This document shows, piece by piece, positions 1 through 7,779 of a stretch of DNA of 18,965 nucleotides. This DNA is from Mariprofundaceae bacterium. GTDB taxonomy: Bacteria > Pseudomonadota > Zetaproteobacteria > Mariprofundales > Mariprofundaceae. The notes beneath the pieces were generated by a model that was not told the DNA's origin, made no database searches, and worked only from the letters and a program-made list of their open reading frames with translations. The position numbers and the translations under genes were made by a program. The number at the start of each line of letters is the position of its first letter. The first letter of the stretch is position 1. Location: positions 1-18,965 of the forward strand of contig WFOJ01000219.1 in the NCBI GenBank assembly GCA_015488125.1. The letters run 5' to 3'.

Positions 1-1
1 A

Positions 2-289
2 ACACGCTATTTTATCAGCAGCTTAGATGCATCGGATCCTAAATATATCGGGCAAGTAATTCGTTCTCACTGGGGAATAGAGAATCAACTTCACTGGGTT
101 CTTGATTGCGCTTTTGACGAAGATAACAACAGAACTAGAAAGGGGCATAGTCCTGCTAACTTTGCAACGCTTCGCCATATCGCTTTGAACCTTCTCAAGG
201 CGGAAAAATCTCTCAAGGTAGGAATGAAAGTTAAACGATTACGTGCCGGATGGGATCACAAGTACTTGCTCAAGGTTCTTGGCGGGTAA
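2..289 (+). CDS. ISAs1-family transposase, C-terminal part (5' end outside window)
   Basis: The frame is open from the window edge and ends with TAA at 287-289, giving 95 residues. It contains the stretch IRSHWGIENQLHWVLDCAFDE followed by RTRKGHSPANFATLRHIALNLL, the conserved C-terminal part of DDE transposases of the ISAs1 (H-repeat) family. The Glu of HWGIEN fits the third catalytic acid. The first two acidic residues would lie upstream of the window, so whether the enzyme is intact cannot be judged. The protein would catalyse transposition of its own element, which here interrupts bcsA just downstream. The family assignment is from recalled motifs. Confidence 0.88.
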   Translation, partial: TRYFISSLDASDPKYIGQVIRSHWGIENQLHWVLDCAFDEDNNRTRKGHSPANFATLRHIALNLLKAEKSLKVGMKVKRLRAGWDHKYLLKVLGG

Positions 290-310
290 GATTTTAATGC
301 GATTGCCCTG
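290..310. repeat. putative right terminal inverted repeat of the ISAs1-family element
   Basis: Between the transposase stop and the first BcsA-like codons lies a short segment ending TTTAATGCGATTGCCCTG. Read inward this is CAGGGCAATCGCATTAAA, which resembles the CAGGGC-type ends of ISAs1-family elements as I recall them. BcsA homology starts directly after position 310, so the boundary is set from both sides. The partner repeat and the target duplication must lie upstream of the window. Confidence 0.65.
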
Positions 311-1450
311 CTTCCCCAACGTATCAGTTACATCAATTGCATTGCCTATTGGTTTTTTGTGTTGGCGCGTGTGGTGTTTATTCTCACGCCTGTTTGTGCA
401 TTGGCTTTTAACGTGGTGTTCTTTGCCGCACCACCTAGTGAAATCATGTTGTATTTGATCCCCTACCTGGTTGGTCTCTACCTGGTACTGAATGTGTTAT
501 ATGGCCGTGTGCGCTGGACCTTTGTTTCCGAAATTTATGATACGGTAAATGCCGTGATGCTCTCTGGCACGGTGTTGCGCACGTTGTTTAGACCACAGGG
601 ACAAAAGTTCAGGGTTACACCCAAAGGGATCGCCCATCAAGATACCAGTCTTTCGCCACTGGCATGGCGTTTCTATGTATTGCTAGCCATTCAGTGTGCT
701 GCTTCCGTATACGGTGGATGGCTACTCATGCATCATCCTGAGCTCTACGACCAGGTACTCGTATCACTGGTGTGGAATAGCTACAATATCATTTTCACAC
801 TGGCTGCGCTGGGAGCATTGATTGAAAAACGGGAAGTTCGGAGACATCCCCGTATTGCTGTTGAAGAAATAGCCAGCCTTGAGGTCAACGGCAAGCAGAT
901 TCCCTGTCATATTACCGATATGACGGAGGCAGGTGCCTGTCTTCACCTGCCCGAATGGGTCAAAAAGATAAATATCGAACAGGGTGTGCTTCGTTTTTCT
1001 GACGCAAATTATACCAAGAAGTTTAGCACTATTCTCAGTTTCAACTCCAAAATCACTGTTCAGGTACGCAGTTTACGTGAGGGCATGTTTCGTAACAAAA
1101 AAACTCTGGTGGCCGGTGTCTCCTTCTGCTTTTCTCATATTCAGGAACGTCGCATGGTCATTAACTACCTGTATGGCGAAAGTCATCGCTGGCGACGGCA
1201 ATTGATCGGCAAACATCAACAATCAACGATTACACAAGGCATTATTTTTCTACTGATGGCTGTGAAATACGGACTTCAGCATTTGTGGATGCGCCTGTTA
1301 TCCCTCCTGAAGGCAGGAGCAACAATGATGCCCCTGTTTCATAGTGTTTTTCTGCCCGGTGGCAGCGTTGCAACAAGCCCTCATAGGCGACGATTCTTGT
1401 GCCCTGATAATGAAAACAAAGCAACTGAGGCAACCCGCTGGAGAAAACAT
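311..1450 (+). pseudogene. bcsA: bcsA 3' remnant: cellulose synthase without its catalytic domain
   Basis: From 311 the frame reads LPQRISYINCIAYWFF, matching the membrane segment after the catalytic glycosyltransferase domain of BcsA. Then follow RWTFVSEIYD, the gating-loop motif FRVTPKG (about 608-628) and further membrane helices. A PilZ c-di-GMP-binding domain comes next, with RRHPR (about 839-853) and DMTEAG (about 917-934), the RxxxR and D/NxSxxG motifs with Thr in place of Ser. NYLYGESHRW closes the BcsA-like part. The GT2 domain with its D, TED and QxxRW motifs is missing because the ISAs1 element sits at 310. A transposase stop in the same frame (287-289) prevents read-through. No stop separates this remnant from bcsB. 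The protein could not make cellulose on its own. The rest of bcsA is expected on the far side of the IS. Confidence 0.85.
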
Positions 1451-3694
1451 ATGAACCCATTCATGCTGTTCACGATCATACTGTGCCTACTGGTATGTCA
1501 ATCTGTAGCCGCCTGGTCTGCTCCTGTTACTCCCTGGCAAGCCAGTATGCCATTGTCAGCATTTTACGAGGATAATGAACAACAAAAATTTCTCGAACTG
1601 CGACAAATCGAAAGTGCAGAAACGTTGCGCATTCCCATACCTTATCGGGTAACTCCTCATTATGTGCACGTTCACATGGAGTTCACCAACTCTGTTGCCC
1701 TACTGCGTGGACGATCTCTGATTCGCCTTCGTTGGAATAACGGTGTTGTTGCACAAACAACGCTAGACCCCGATTTTCCAGACGGTGTGATCAATGTCGA
1801 TATTCCTGCCAAATGGCTGAACAGTGGCGATAACTATTTCAAGATTGAAGTTTCTCAGCATTATCGCGCCGATTGTGAGGATCCGGGAAGTCCTGAATTA
1901 TGGACCAATATTGACATGAACCATTCGTATATTTCAGTCACCGGTAAACTTAAACCTGTACCTGATCAACTGACTGAACTGGATCACTGGTTATCCCGTC
2001 TCAATTGGGGTGAACAACGTATCACACTGGCATCACTGGGAACCACCGATGCGCATTATCATGCCGGTACGATCCTGGCTCAGGAACTTGGCAGCAAAAC
2101 ACACAAACCGCTACTGATTGATGCCATACCTTTGTTGCATTCACTGGCAACCTTACCCAGGCATCAGGATGTAGTACTTTTTGGTACATATACCGAAGCT
2201 CGCAGGCTTACTGCGCTGCATCATCCGGTTAGCAACCATGCTGGACGCATCGCCCTGTTACCGCGCGATGATGCCCCTGGATATTTTTTGTTGTTGATTA
2301 CCGCCAAAAACGAGACTTCCCTGGAAAATGTGGCTTCCGCGCTGACGTGGTCTTCACTACCTTTACAAGCTGCCGCAGTGATGGATATTCGTAGCATTAC
2401 ACCTGCCAAAAGTTCTCCCTATGCGGCACAAAAAGCAACCATGGCTGGTAGAACCTATACATTTGCCGACCTTGGCTATAAAACGCACACATTAAAGGGG
2501 TTACATGATCATGTTCGTGTGCAGATGTGGTTGCCGCCGGATCTTTTCTCACATAATCACTCTGCTGTCGAATTATCGCTACATTTTAGCTACGGTGCAG
2601 CCTTACGCCCCGATTCAGTGATGAATATTTACCATAATCAGGTGTTTTTGCAGAGTATGTCGTTAAGTGATCCACACGGCCTGCAAGTTACGGACTATCA
2701 CATCAGTATTCCCATGTCTGCTTTTCGCCCCGGCATGAATACGTTTGTTTTTGAAAGTCGCATGCACGCCAATACCGGCAGCAACTGCACTACGGGTAAC
2801 ACGGATAACCTGCTAATGACGCTTTACGATGATTCCAGTTTGAGCATTCCCGATGCTCCGCATTTTCTTGCCATGCCTGACCTTTATTACACCCTCAATA
2901 CAGGATTCCCTTATCTGGGAAGTCAGGGAGACCAGGTTATTCTGGTGCCGACCATGAATACCGACGCTCTTGGCGCTGCCTGGACACTGGCTGCCAGAAT
3001 TGGTCAGCTCAAGGGAGACCCGGTACGTGATCTGACGGTGAGTAATAAACCAGACGGGCATGCCAACATCATCCGCCTGAGTAGTTTGGGTGATATCAAA
3101 CCAGCATTGTGGCAACACGCTCCCGTTGATCTTGGCCAGGCGGGTGTGATTAACCACCCGATGCTGCGTAACCCTGTAGCATTGGGCCAAAAAACCATTT
3201 CAAAACTGGAAGCATTGTATCAATTGTTCTGGTGGAGTGATCGCGATTCACACCCCGTTTCCAGTTATTACCAGACACGTATTTCCCATTCGGCGAAAAT
3301 CCTGAAAAATTCAGGTATCATGATACAGATGGAAAACCCGAAACACCCAGGGGGTACGATGACGTTGCTACTGGCAGATGATGTCAGTCAGCTACGCGTT
3401 GCCGTTAACGATCTGGTTACGCTGTGGCCACAACTAAGCGATGTCCATGGTGATGTACTGTTTTGGGGGCGTGACACCACCACAGGCACTCCTGATTATA
3501 ACGCACTGGAACTGGATACTGCCCAATACCATATTGGTAATATTTCTCTGTTGCAGCGACTGGAATACTTTGCCATTCAGTATCCTGTGTTTCTACTCAG
3601 TTTTCTGCTGGTATTATTACTGGTTGTCAGTTTATTAACACGCTGGATACTGATTCATTACCGCCAACAAACAAACCCGGATATTACCCCCTGA
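359..3694 (+). CDS. bcsB: BcsA C-terminal/PilZ remnant continuous with BcsB, cellulose synthase periplasmic subunit
   Basis: This 1111-codon frame joins the end of BcsA (residues 1 to about 360) to a complete BcsB. BcsB is the periplasmic, inner-membrane-anchored subunit that guides the glucan from the BcsA channel. The BcsB part begins near the ATG at 1451, preceded by GGAG at about 1441-1444. It opens with a hydrophobic segment ending QSVAAWSA that looks like a signal or membrane segment. CEDPGSPELWTNIDMNHSYI is typical of BcsB, and the C-terminus has the expected single anchor (YPVFLLSFLLVLLLVV) with basic residues after it. The GTG at 359 has no visible ribosome binding site, so 1451 may be the working start today. 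Either the ancestral protein was a BcsA-BcsB fusion, as in AcsAB of Komagataeibacter, or the intergenic stop was lost. bcsZ starts 7 bases later. Confidence 0.85.
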   Translation: MLARVVFILTPVCALAFNVVFFAAPPSEIMLYLIPYLVGLYLVLNVLYGRVRWTFVSEIYDTVNAVMLSGTVLRTLFRPQGQKFRVTPKGIAHQDTSLSPLAWRFYVLLAIQCAASVYGGWLLMHHPELYDQVLVSLVWNSYNIIFTLAALGALIEKREVRRHPRIAVEEIASLEVNGKQIPCHITDMTEAGACLHLPEWVKKINIEQGVLRFSDANYTKKFSTILSFNSKITVQVRSLREGMFRNKKTLVAGVSFCFSHIQERRMVINYLYGESHRWRRQLIGKHQQSTITQGIIFLLMAVKYGLQHLWMRLLSLLKAGATMMPLFHSVFLPGGSVATSPHRRRFLCPDNENKATEATRWRKHMNPFMLFTIILCLLVCQSVAAWSAPVTPWQASMPLSAFYEDNEQQKFLELRQIESAETLRIPIPYRVTPHYVHVHMEFTNSVALLRGRSLIRLRWNNGVVAQTTLDPDFPDGVINVDIPAKWLNSGDNYFKIEVSQHYRADCEDPGSPELWTNIDMNHSYISVTGKLKPVPDQLTELDHWLSRLNWGEQRITLASLGTTDAHYHAGTILAQELGSKTHKPLLIDAIPLLHSLATLPRHQDVVLFGTYTEARRLTALHHPVSNHAGRIALLPRDDAPGYFLLLITAKNETSLENVASALTWSSLPLQAAAVMDIRSITPAKSSPYAAQKATMAGRTYTFADLGYKTHTLKGLHDHVRVQMWLPPDLFSHNHSAVELSLHFSYGAALRPDSVMNIYHNQVFLQSMSLSDPHGLQVTDYHISIPMSAFRPGMNTFVFESRMHANTGSNCTTGNTDNLLMTLYDDSSLSIPDAPHFLAMPDLYYTLNTGFPYLGSQGDQVILVPTMNTDALGAAWTLAARIGQLKGDPVRDLTVSNKPDGHANIIRLSSLGDIKPALWQHAPVDLGQAGVINHPMLRNPVALGQKTISKLEALYQLFWWSDRDSHPVSSYYQTRISHSAKILKNSGIMIQMENPKHPGGTMTLLLADDVSQLRVAVNDLVTLWPQLSDVHGDVLFWGRDTTTGTPDYNALELDTAQYHIGNISLLQRLEYFAIQYPVFLLSFLLVLLLVVSLLTRWILIHYRQQTNPDITP

Positions 3695-3701
3695 TGCTGT
3701 T

Positions 3702-4736
3702 ATGCGTAGCCTGTTACCGTACCTGGTTCTCATGCTCATGGCGGCCTGCCACAGCGAAACACCGCTACACAACATGAAACAGAGTGACTGGCAAACATAT
3801 TGTCACCGCTTTATCACCAGTGACGGTCGCGTGATTGATGAAGCCCAACACATGGTAACGCACTCGGAAGCACAGGCATACAGTATGCTACTGGCTGCCG
3901 CTTACGACGACAAAGCAACGTTTGATCGGCTCTGGCAATGGACGAAAACGCATTTGCAACAACGACCTGACGATCACCTGCTTTCCTGGCTGTGGCGGCA
4001 GGAAGAGCAACGGGTACTGGATGCCAATAATGCCACGGATGCAGATATTGTGGCAGCCTGGGCCTTGTATCGTGCGGCACGTCTATGGCGTAATGAAGCT
4101 TATCGCGAGGAAGCGGGAGAAATTACTGCCTCACTGGCTAAATTACAGCGTCGCACAACTTTTGGTGAAGTACTGCGACCAGCTGCTGAAGGCTTTCCTG
4201 TCGATCATGGCATGGTACTAAACCCATCATACTGGATTTTTCCAGCTTTTGCCGAATTGGCACGGGAAGATCATCACCTGAATTGGCAAGCACTGACTGA
4301 TAGTGCCACCAAAATCCTTGTTCACGCCCGCTTTGGTAGCTGGCAACTGGCTCCCGACTGGTTGCATTTGGCTGATGACGGCAGCCTGACACCCTGGGCC
4401 GCTCGACCTGCGGTGTTTTCCTATGACGCTCTACGGGTTCCGCTGTTTCTCGCCTGGGCCGGAAAAAAAGATGCACTCTTCCCCTATTACCATTTCTGGC
4501 AACTATTCCATATGCGAGACTGGGCACCGGATCGTTTACAACTGGAAACCGATGAGGTTCATTTGCGGCGAGCATTTGCTGTTCCACGTGCTATTTTCAG
4601 GCTGACAGAACATGTGCTGAATCAAGCACACCATTGGCCTGAAGTTGTCTGGTATCGGCACATCAATAGTTATGAAGCAGCGCTGCAAATGTTTTGTCAA
4701 CTGGCATGGCGTCAGTCGGAGAAAAATACGCCATGA
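3702..4736 (+). CDS. bcsZ: BcsZ, periplasmic GH8 endo-beta-1,4-glucanase
   Basis: The 344-residue product hydrolyses beta-1,4-glucan and belongs to glycoside hydrolase family 8, the cellulase of bacterial cellulose operons, which trims nascent chains in the periplasm. VTHSEAQAYSMLLAAAYDD carries the catalytic acid Glu at residue 56, and NNATDADIVAAWAL carries the conserved Asp residues at 113 and 115. The length is close to other BcsZ proteins. The N-terminus MRSLLPYLVLMLMAACHS is a signal peptide, and the Cys after MAA could be a lipobox, although Met at -3 is not ideal. The start lies 7 bases after bcsB, and the stop overlaps the start of bcsC (ATGA at 4733-4736), so the genes are co-transcribed. 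An intact BcsZ persists although bcsA is broken. Confidence 0.92.
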   Translation: MRSLLPYLVLMLMAACHSETPLHNMKQSDWQTYCHRFITSDGRVIDEAQHMVTHSEAQAYSMLLAAAYDDKATFDRLWQWTKTHLQQRPDDHLLSWLWRQEEQRVLDANNATDADIVAAWALYRAARLWRNEAYREEAGEITASLAKLQRRTTFGEVLRPAAEGFPVDHGMVLNPSYWIFPAFAELAREDHHLNWQALTDSATKILVHARFGSWQLAPDWLHLADDGSLTPWAARPAVFSYDALRVPLFLAWAGKKDALFPYYHFWQLFHMRDWAPDRLQLETDEVHLRRAFAVPRAIFRLTEHVLNQAHHWPEVVWYRHINSYEAALQMFCQLAWRQSEKNTP

Positions 4737-7258
4737 AAAAAGTCATAACAATGATAACCTGTTTTTATCTGTTATGGTGGTTTATTGTTTCTGCTCAGGC
4801 TCGCGATGCCAATCAACTTGTGGTGAAAATTACCAGAAGTAACCATACACTGGTGAAAAAAAACAGTAATGTCCGTGCATTTGCCACGAAATCGTCGACG
4901 CAGAAAGTTATGCACATGCCATCATCCGCACCTGTTACTGTTGATGAACGCCCGATGTGGCAGCTCTTGCATCAAGGCAAGCTAAGTCAGTTGCATCAAC
5001 TGATCATGGCCATCCGAAAAAAGAAACCCAACTGGCAACCCTCACCGGTATTACGTCAAGCGATTCGTGATCGTGAGACAGAATTACTGTTAAAACACTT
5101 GCAAAACAATCATGCCTGGCAGGATATGTTGACGATGTATCACCGATACAAAACACGCTTTGATTGTTTGCATGCCTACCGACGCCTGTACATTAATGAA
5201 GCTATGATTCAACTTGGCAAACAGCACGAAGCTGTGTATCTGTATGGCGACACCTTGTTGCATTGCAAGGATGAAGACCGCATATCAGCACTGGAGCATG
5301 CTGCAACTCATCTGGACAATAGCACCCTGAATCCATTGTTAATGGTGTTAAAGCAACACCCGCTTGTTCCAGCTTTGCAACCGCGTCAAAATGCCATTGC
5401 CTTTCGTTACTGGCTGGCGATGGCACAACAAGGCGACCACCCGGAAGCACTGAAGCATTTACACCAACTACTGCCTCGCCTGAAATCATTACGGCGCGCT
5501 GATTTTCACGAATCACTGGCTTGGGTCGAACTGAAATACCAGCATCCCGAACAGGCTCTGGCACAATTTCGCGAAGCACGCCTGATTGCAGACCAGGATT
5601 CAGCACTCAAAGGTCAGGTGATAGCTCTACATGCTGCGGGTCGAGCAAAAGCGATGCGGAATTTAATGGAACAAGAGCAGTTGCGTCTTGACCACATGAA
5701 GGCTTTGCCAGATTTACTACCTCTGTTAGCAGCGCTTTGCGCTGAACGTCAGGATAGCGAGTGCCAACTCATGGCATTACGCAAAATTGAAGCTTTTCGT
5801 CCCCTGAAGCCGGAAGAAGCAGTACAACGCGCCTGGATTCAATACAACAAAACACAATTTTCTGCTGCTGCGGATAATTTCGAACGCATTTATCGACGAA
5901 AACAAATAAAAAGTGCAGCCAGGGGCCTGTTTGTCAGTTTAATGCATCTGGGGGAGATAACGAGGGCGAGGCGACTGGCAAATGAACTTGGCGGACCATT
6001 CCGGGACATGGTTAATCGTGGCAACGCTGAACGCTTCTATATGCACAAACTATTCCATGCTGCACAGGCTTATGATGAATCATTCGATGATTCACTCAGA
6101 CACCTGGATGCTGATTACGTGCGTACCGGTTTTATGAAACGTCGTCGGGGTGGCAACACTCTGGAACCAGTATTCAACCAATTATTACAACGCAAACTGG
6201 TACTCGAAGGTGGCACCTTCAAAAACAAAAAACACCACATCTACCTGCGTTACGAACCGATACAACTGGATGCCGGGCAGCCTGTTGTACCACTTGGCGA
6301 TAATTTTGGCACCAACCCCATCATCCCGACAGCTACCCGTTTTCCGCTGCAGACGCGGCAAACCGGCTATGAATGGAATATTGGCTATCGTTACGAGGAC
6401 TGGCAAACATGGTATGCTGATATTGGTCAAGGGTTTGTACATGGTCGCCTGAAGCCAACGTTCAAAGGGCATTTGGGAATCAAACAGGAGTTTTTGACCG
6501 GCTATGTCAACGCTCAGTTATTTCGTCAACCATTGCGTGAATCCATGCTGTCTTATGCAGGTATGAACGATCCCTTTACCAATCACTCCTGGGGGCGTGT
6601 CACACGCACCGGTCTGCAACTTGATGGCTACCGGCTGACCGGCATTCCGGATGTCGGACTGACCTGGCAGGCGCGTGCAGAATGGATGCGTGGTGTTGCC
6701 GTGCAAAAAAACCGTCATCTGCTACTGAATATCTTTGTTCCGTATCATTTTCAATGGTTACACGATACCGAATGGAGTGTCGGCCCGCTTTATCAGTGGG
6801 AAGCTTTTGCCAACGATCAGGGGCACTTTATGTGGGGTCACGGTGGCTATTTTAGTCCACAGAACAACAACTATTTTGGCCTGAATACCCGTTTTATCAG
6901 CCGCGAGGGTGGGTTGTATAATTATGAGTTCCGCGCCTTTTTCGGGCTGCAATCCTATAGCACGAAAACCACGCCATTATTACCATTTACACCTGATGGT
7001 CGTATCTTCCCTGGTCAACGGATTCATGAAAAAATGTATCAGGTTCAGGGCAAAATTGTGCGTGATCTACCCTGGTGGGGCTTGCAGGTTGGAGGTGCGT
7101 TTGCCTGGTCGGATGCTGTTTATCGTGCGCCATTACCCGTGCGTTACAATAATTTCCGAGATTTCCTGTTGTCGGTTTACGTAACCTGGCGAGCGAAAGA
7201 ACGCCTGACAACCATGAGTTCGGATCATCCACTCTTTGGCATTGAGACGTTATACTAA
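4733..7258 (+). CDS. bcsC: BcsC-like cellulose export protein: periplasmic TPRs and outer-membrane barrel
   Basis: I chose the ATG at 4733, which overlaps the bcsZ stop, has GGAG at 4718-4721 and leads into a signal peptide (MKKVITMITCFYLLWWFIVSAQA). A start at 4694 is possible but would place 13 extra residues before it. The 841-residue product has an alpha-helical, TPR-like N-terminal half with repeats such as HPEALKHLHQLLPRLKSL and HPEQALAQFREARLIADQ. The C-terminal barrel has the BcsC signature SYAGMNDPFTNHSWGRVTRT and ends with an aromatic residue (ETLY). BcsC forms the outer-membrane exit for cellulose, with TPRs bridging the periplasm. Classical BcsC proteins exceed 1100 residues, so the TPR scaffold here is short. 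The stop overlaps the next start (TAATG). Confidence 0.88.
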   Translation: MKKVITMITCFYLLWWFIVSAQARDANQLVVKITRSNHTLVKKNSNVRAFATKSSTQKVMHMPSSAPVTVDERPMWQLLHQGKLSQLHQLIMAIRKKKPNWQPSPVLRQAIRDRETELLLKHLQNNHAWQDMLTMYHRYKTRFDCLHAYRRLYINEAMIQLGKQHEAVYLYGDTLLHCKDEDRISALEHAATHLDNSTLNPLLMVLKQHPLVPALQPRQNAIAFRYWLAMAQQGDHPEALKHLHQLLPRLKSLRRADFHESLAWVELKYQHPEQALAQFREARLIADQDSALKGQVIALHAAGRAKAMRNLMEQEQLRLDHMKALPDLLPLLAALCAERQDSECQLMALRKIEAFRPLKPEEAVQRAWIQYNKTQFSAAADNFERIYRRKQIKSAARGLFVSLMHLGEITRARRLANELGGPFRDMVNRGNAERFYMHKLFHAAQAYDESFDDSLRHLDADYVRTGFMKRRRGGNTLEPVFNQLLQRKLVLEGGTFKNKKHHIYLRYEPIQLDAGQPVVPLGDNFGTNPIIPTATRFPLQTRQTGYEWNIGYRYEDWQTWYADIGQGFVHGRLKPTFKGHLGIKQEFLTGYVNAQLFRQPLRESMLSYAGMNDPFTNHSWGRVTRTGLQLDGYRLTGIPDVGLTWQARAEWMRGVAVQKNRHLLLNIFVPYHFQWLHDTEWSVGPLYQWEAFANDQGHFMWGHGGYFSPQNNNYFGLNTRFISREGGLYNYEFRAFFGLQSYSTKTTPLLPFTPDGRIFPGQRIHEKMYQVQGKIVRDLPWWGLQVGGAFAWSDAVYRAPLPVRYNNFRDFLLSVYVTWRAKERLTTMSSDHPLFGIETLY

Positions 7259-7779
7259 TGCCTTGTCAACCTTTTCCTGATCGACTGCGCCGCAAGCTTA
7301 TCAAAACAGTGGCAACGGCATGGCTAAGTATTCCTTGCTACCCACTGCTGTATTCCGTTCAGGCGATGGCAGCCACACCCACTTCACAAACACGACGCAT
7401 TCTGTGGCTTTTTCAGCGGTTAACCGGTGTCAAGCGATTTAATCATCGTTTTATACAACAATTACTGGTAGCAGTAAAACATGAACCTTCGGGAACGGAC
7501 CACCTTCATCGCGTACTGAGCAAGCTTGCACCTGAACCGCTGGATAACGATATGGCACAGTTACCTATTGATATTGGCGTACTGGATGATGGCGAGCGCT
7601 GGTTTGTGCAGCATCTGCTGATTAGTTTGATGACGGGTATTTATTTTCATGAACAGCGTGGTAATTTCACACTGAGCTATCGCTATGCGCTGATGCATGA
7701 TGCCTTGCAGGATATTCGCCCCATTCCTGGTACCTGCCAGCAACATTTTGGCTTCTGGCAACACCCGCCCGCACAATGA
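7258..7779 (+). CDS. Tat-exported small (gamma-type) subunit of a periplasmic FAD sugar dehydrogenase
   Basis: The 173-residue product has an N-terminal RLRRKLIKT followed by a hydrophobic stretch ending VQAMAA. This fits a twin-arginine signal peptide. The C-terminal half, with FVQHLLISLMTGIY, YRYALMHDALQDI and PIPGTCQQHFGFWQHPP, resembles the FAD-SLDH / glucose-dehydrogenase gamma-subunit family, whose members end in a C-x-x-x-x-GFW-x-x-P type motif. In that family the small subunit carries the Tat signal and takes the flavoprotein partner, which has no signal of its own, to the periplasm. The next gene encodes exactly such a flavoprotein and overlaps by four bases (ATGA). The start codon overlaps the bcsC stop. 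Its family is inferred from recalled motifs. Confidence 0.75.
   Translation: MPCQPFPDRLRRKLIKTVATAWLSIPCYPLLYSVQAMAATPTSQTRRILWLFQRLTGVKRFNHRFIQQLLVAVKHEPSGTDHLHRVLSKLAPEPLDNDMAQLPIDIGVLDDGERWFVQHLLISLMTGIYFHEQRGNFTLSYRYALMHDALQDIRPIPGTCQQHFGFWQHPPAQ

Noticed and set aside
243..458. 71-codon frame spanning the IS-bcsA junction
   Set aside because: It is out of frame with both the transposase and bcsA, which have clear homology on either side.
4694..4732. Upstream start of bcsC at 4694
   Set aside because: It would add 13 residues before a good signal peptide; the ATG at 4733 has a ribosome binding site and the operon's usual ATGA overlap.
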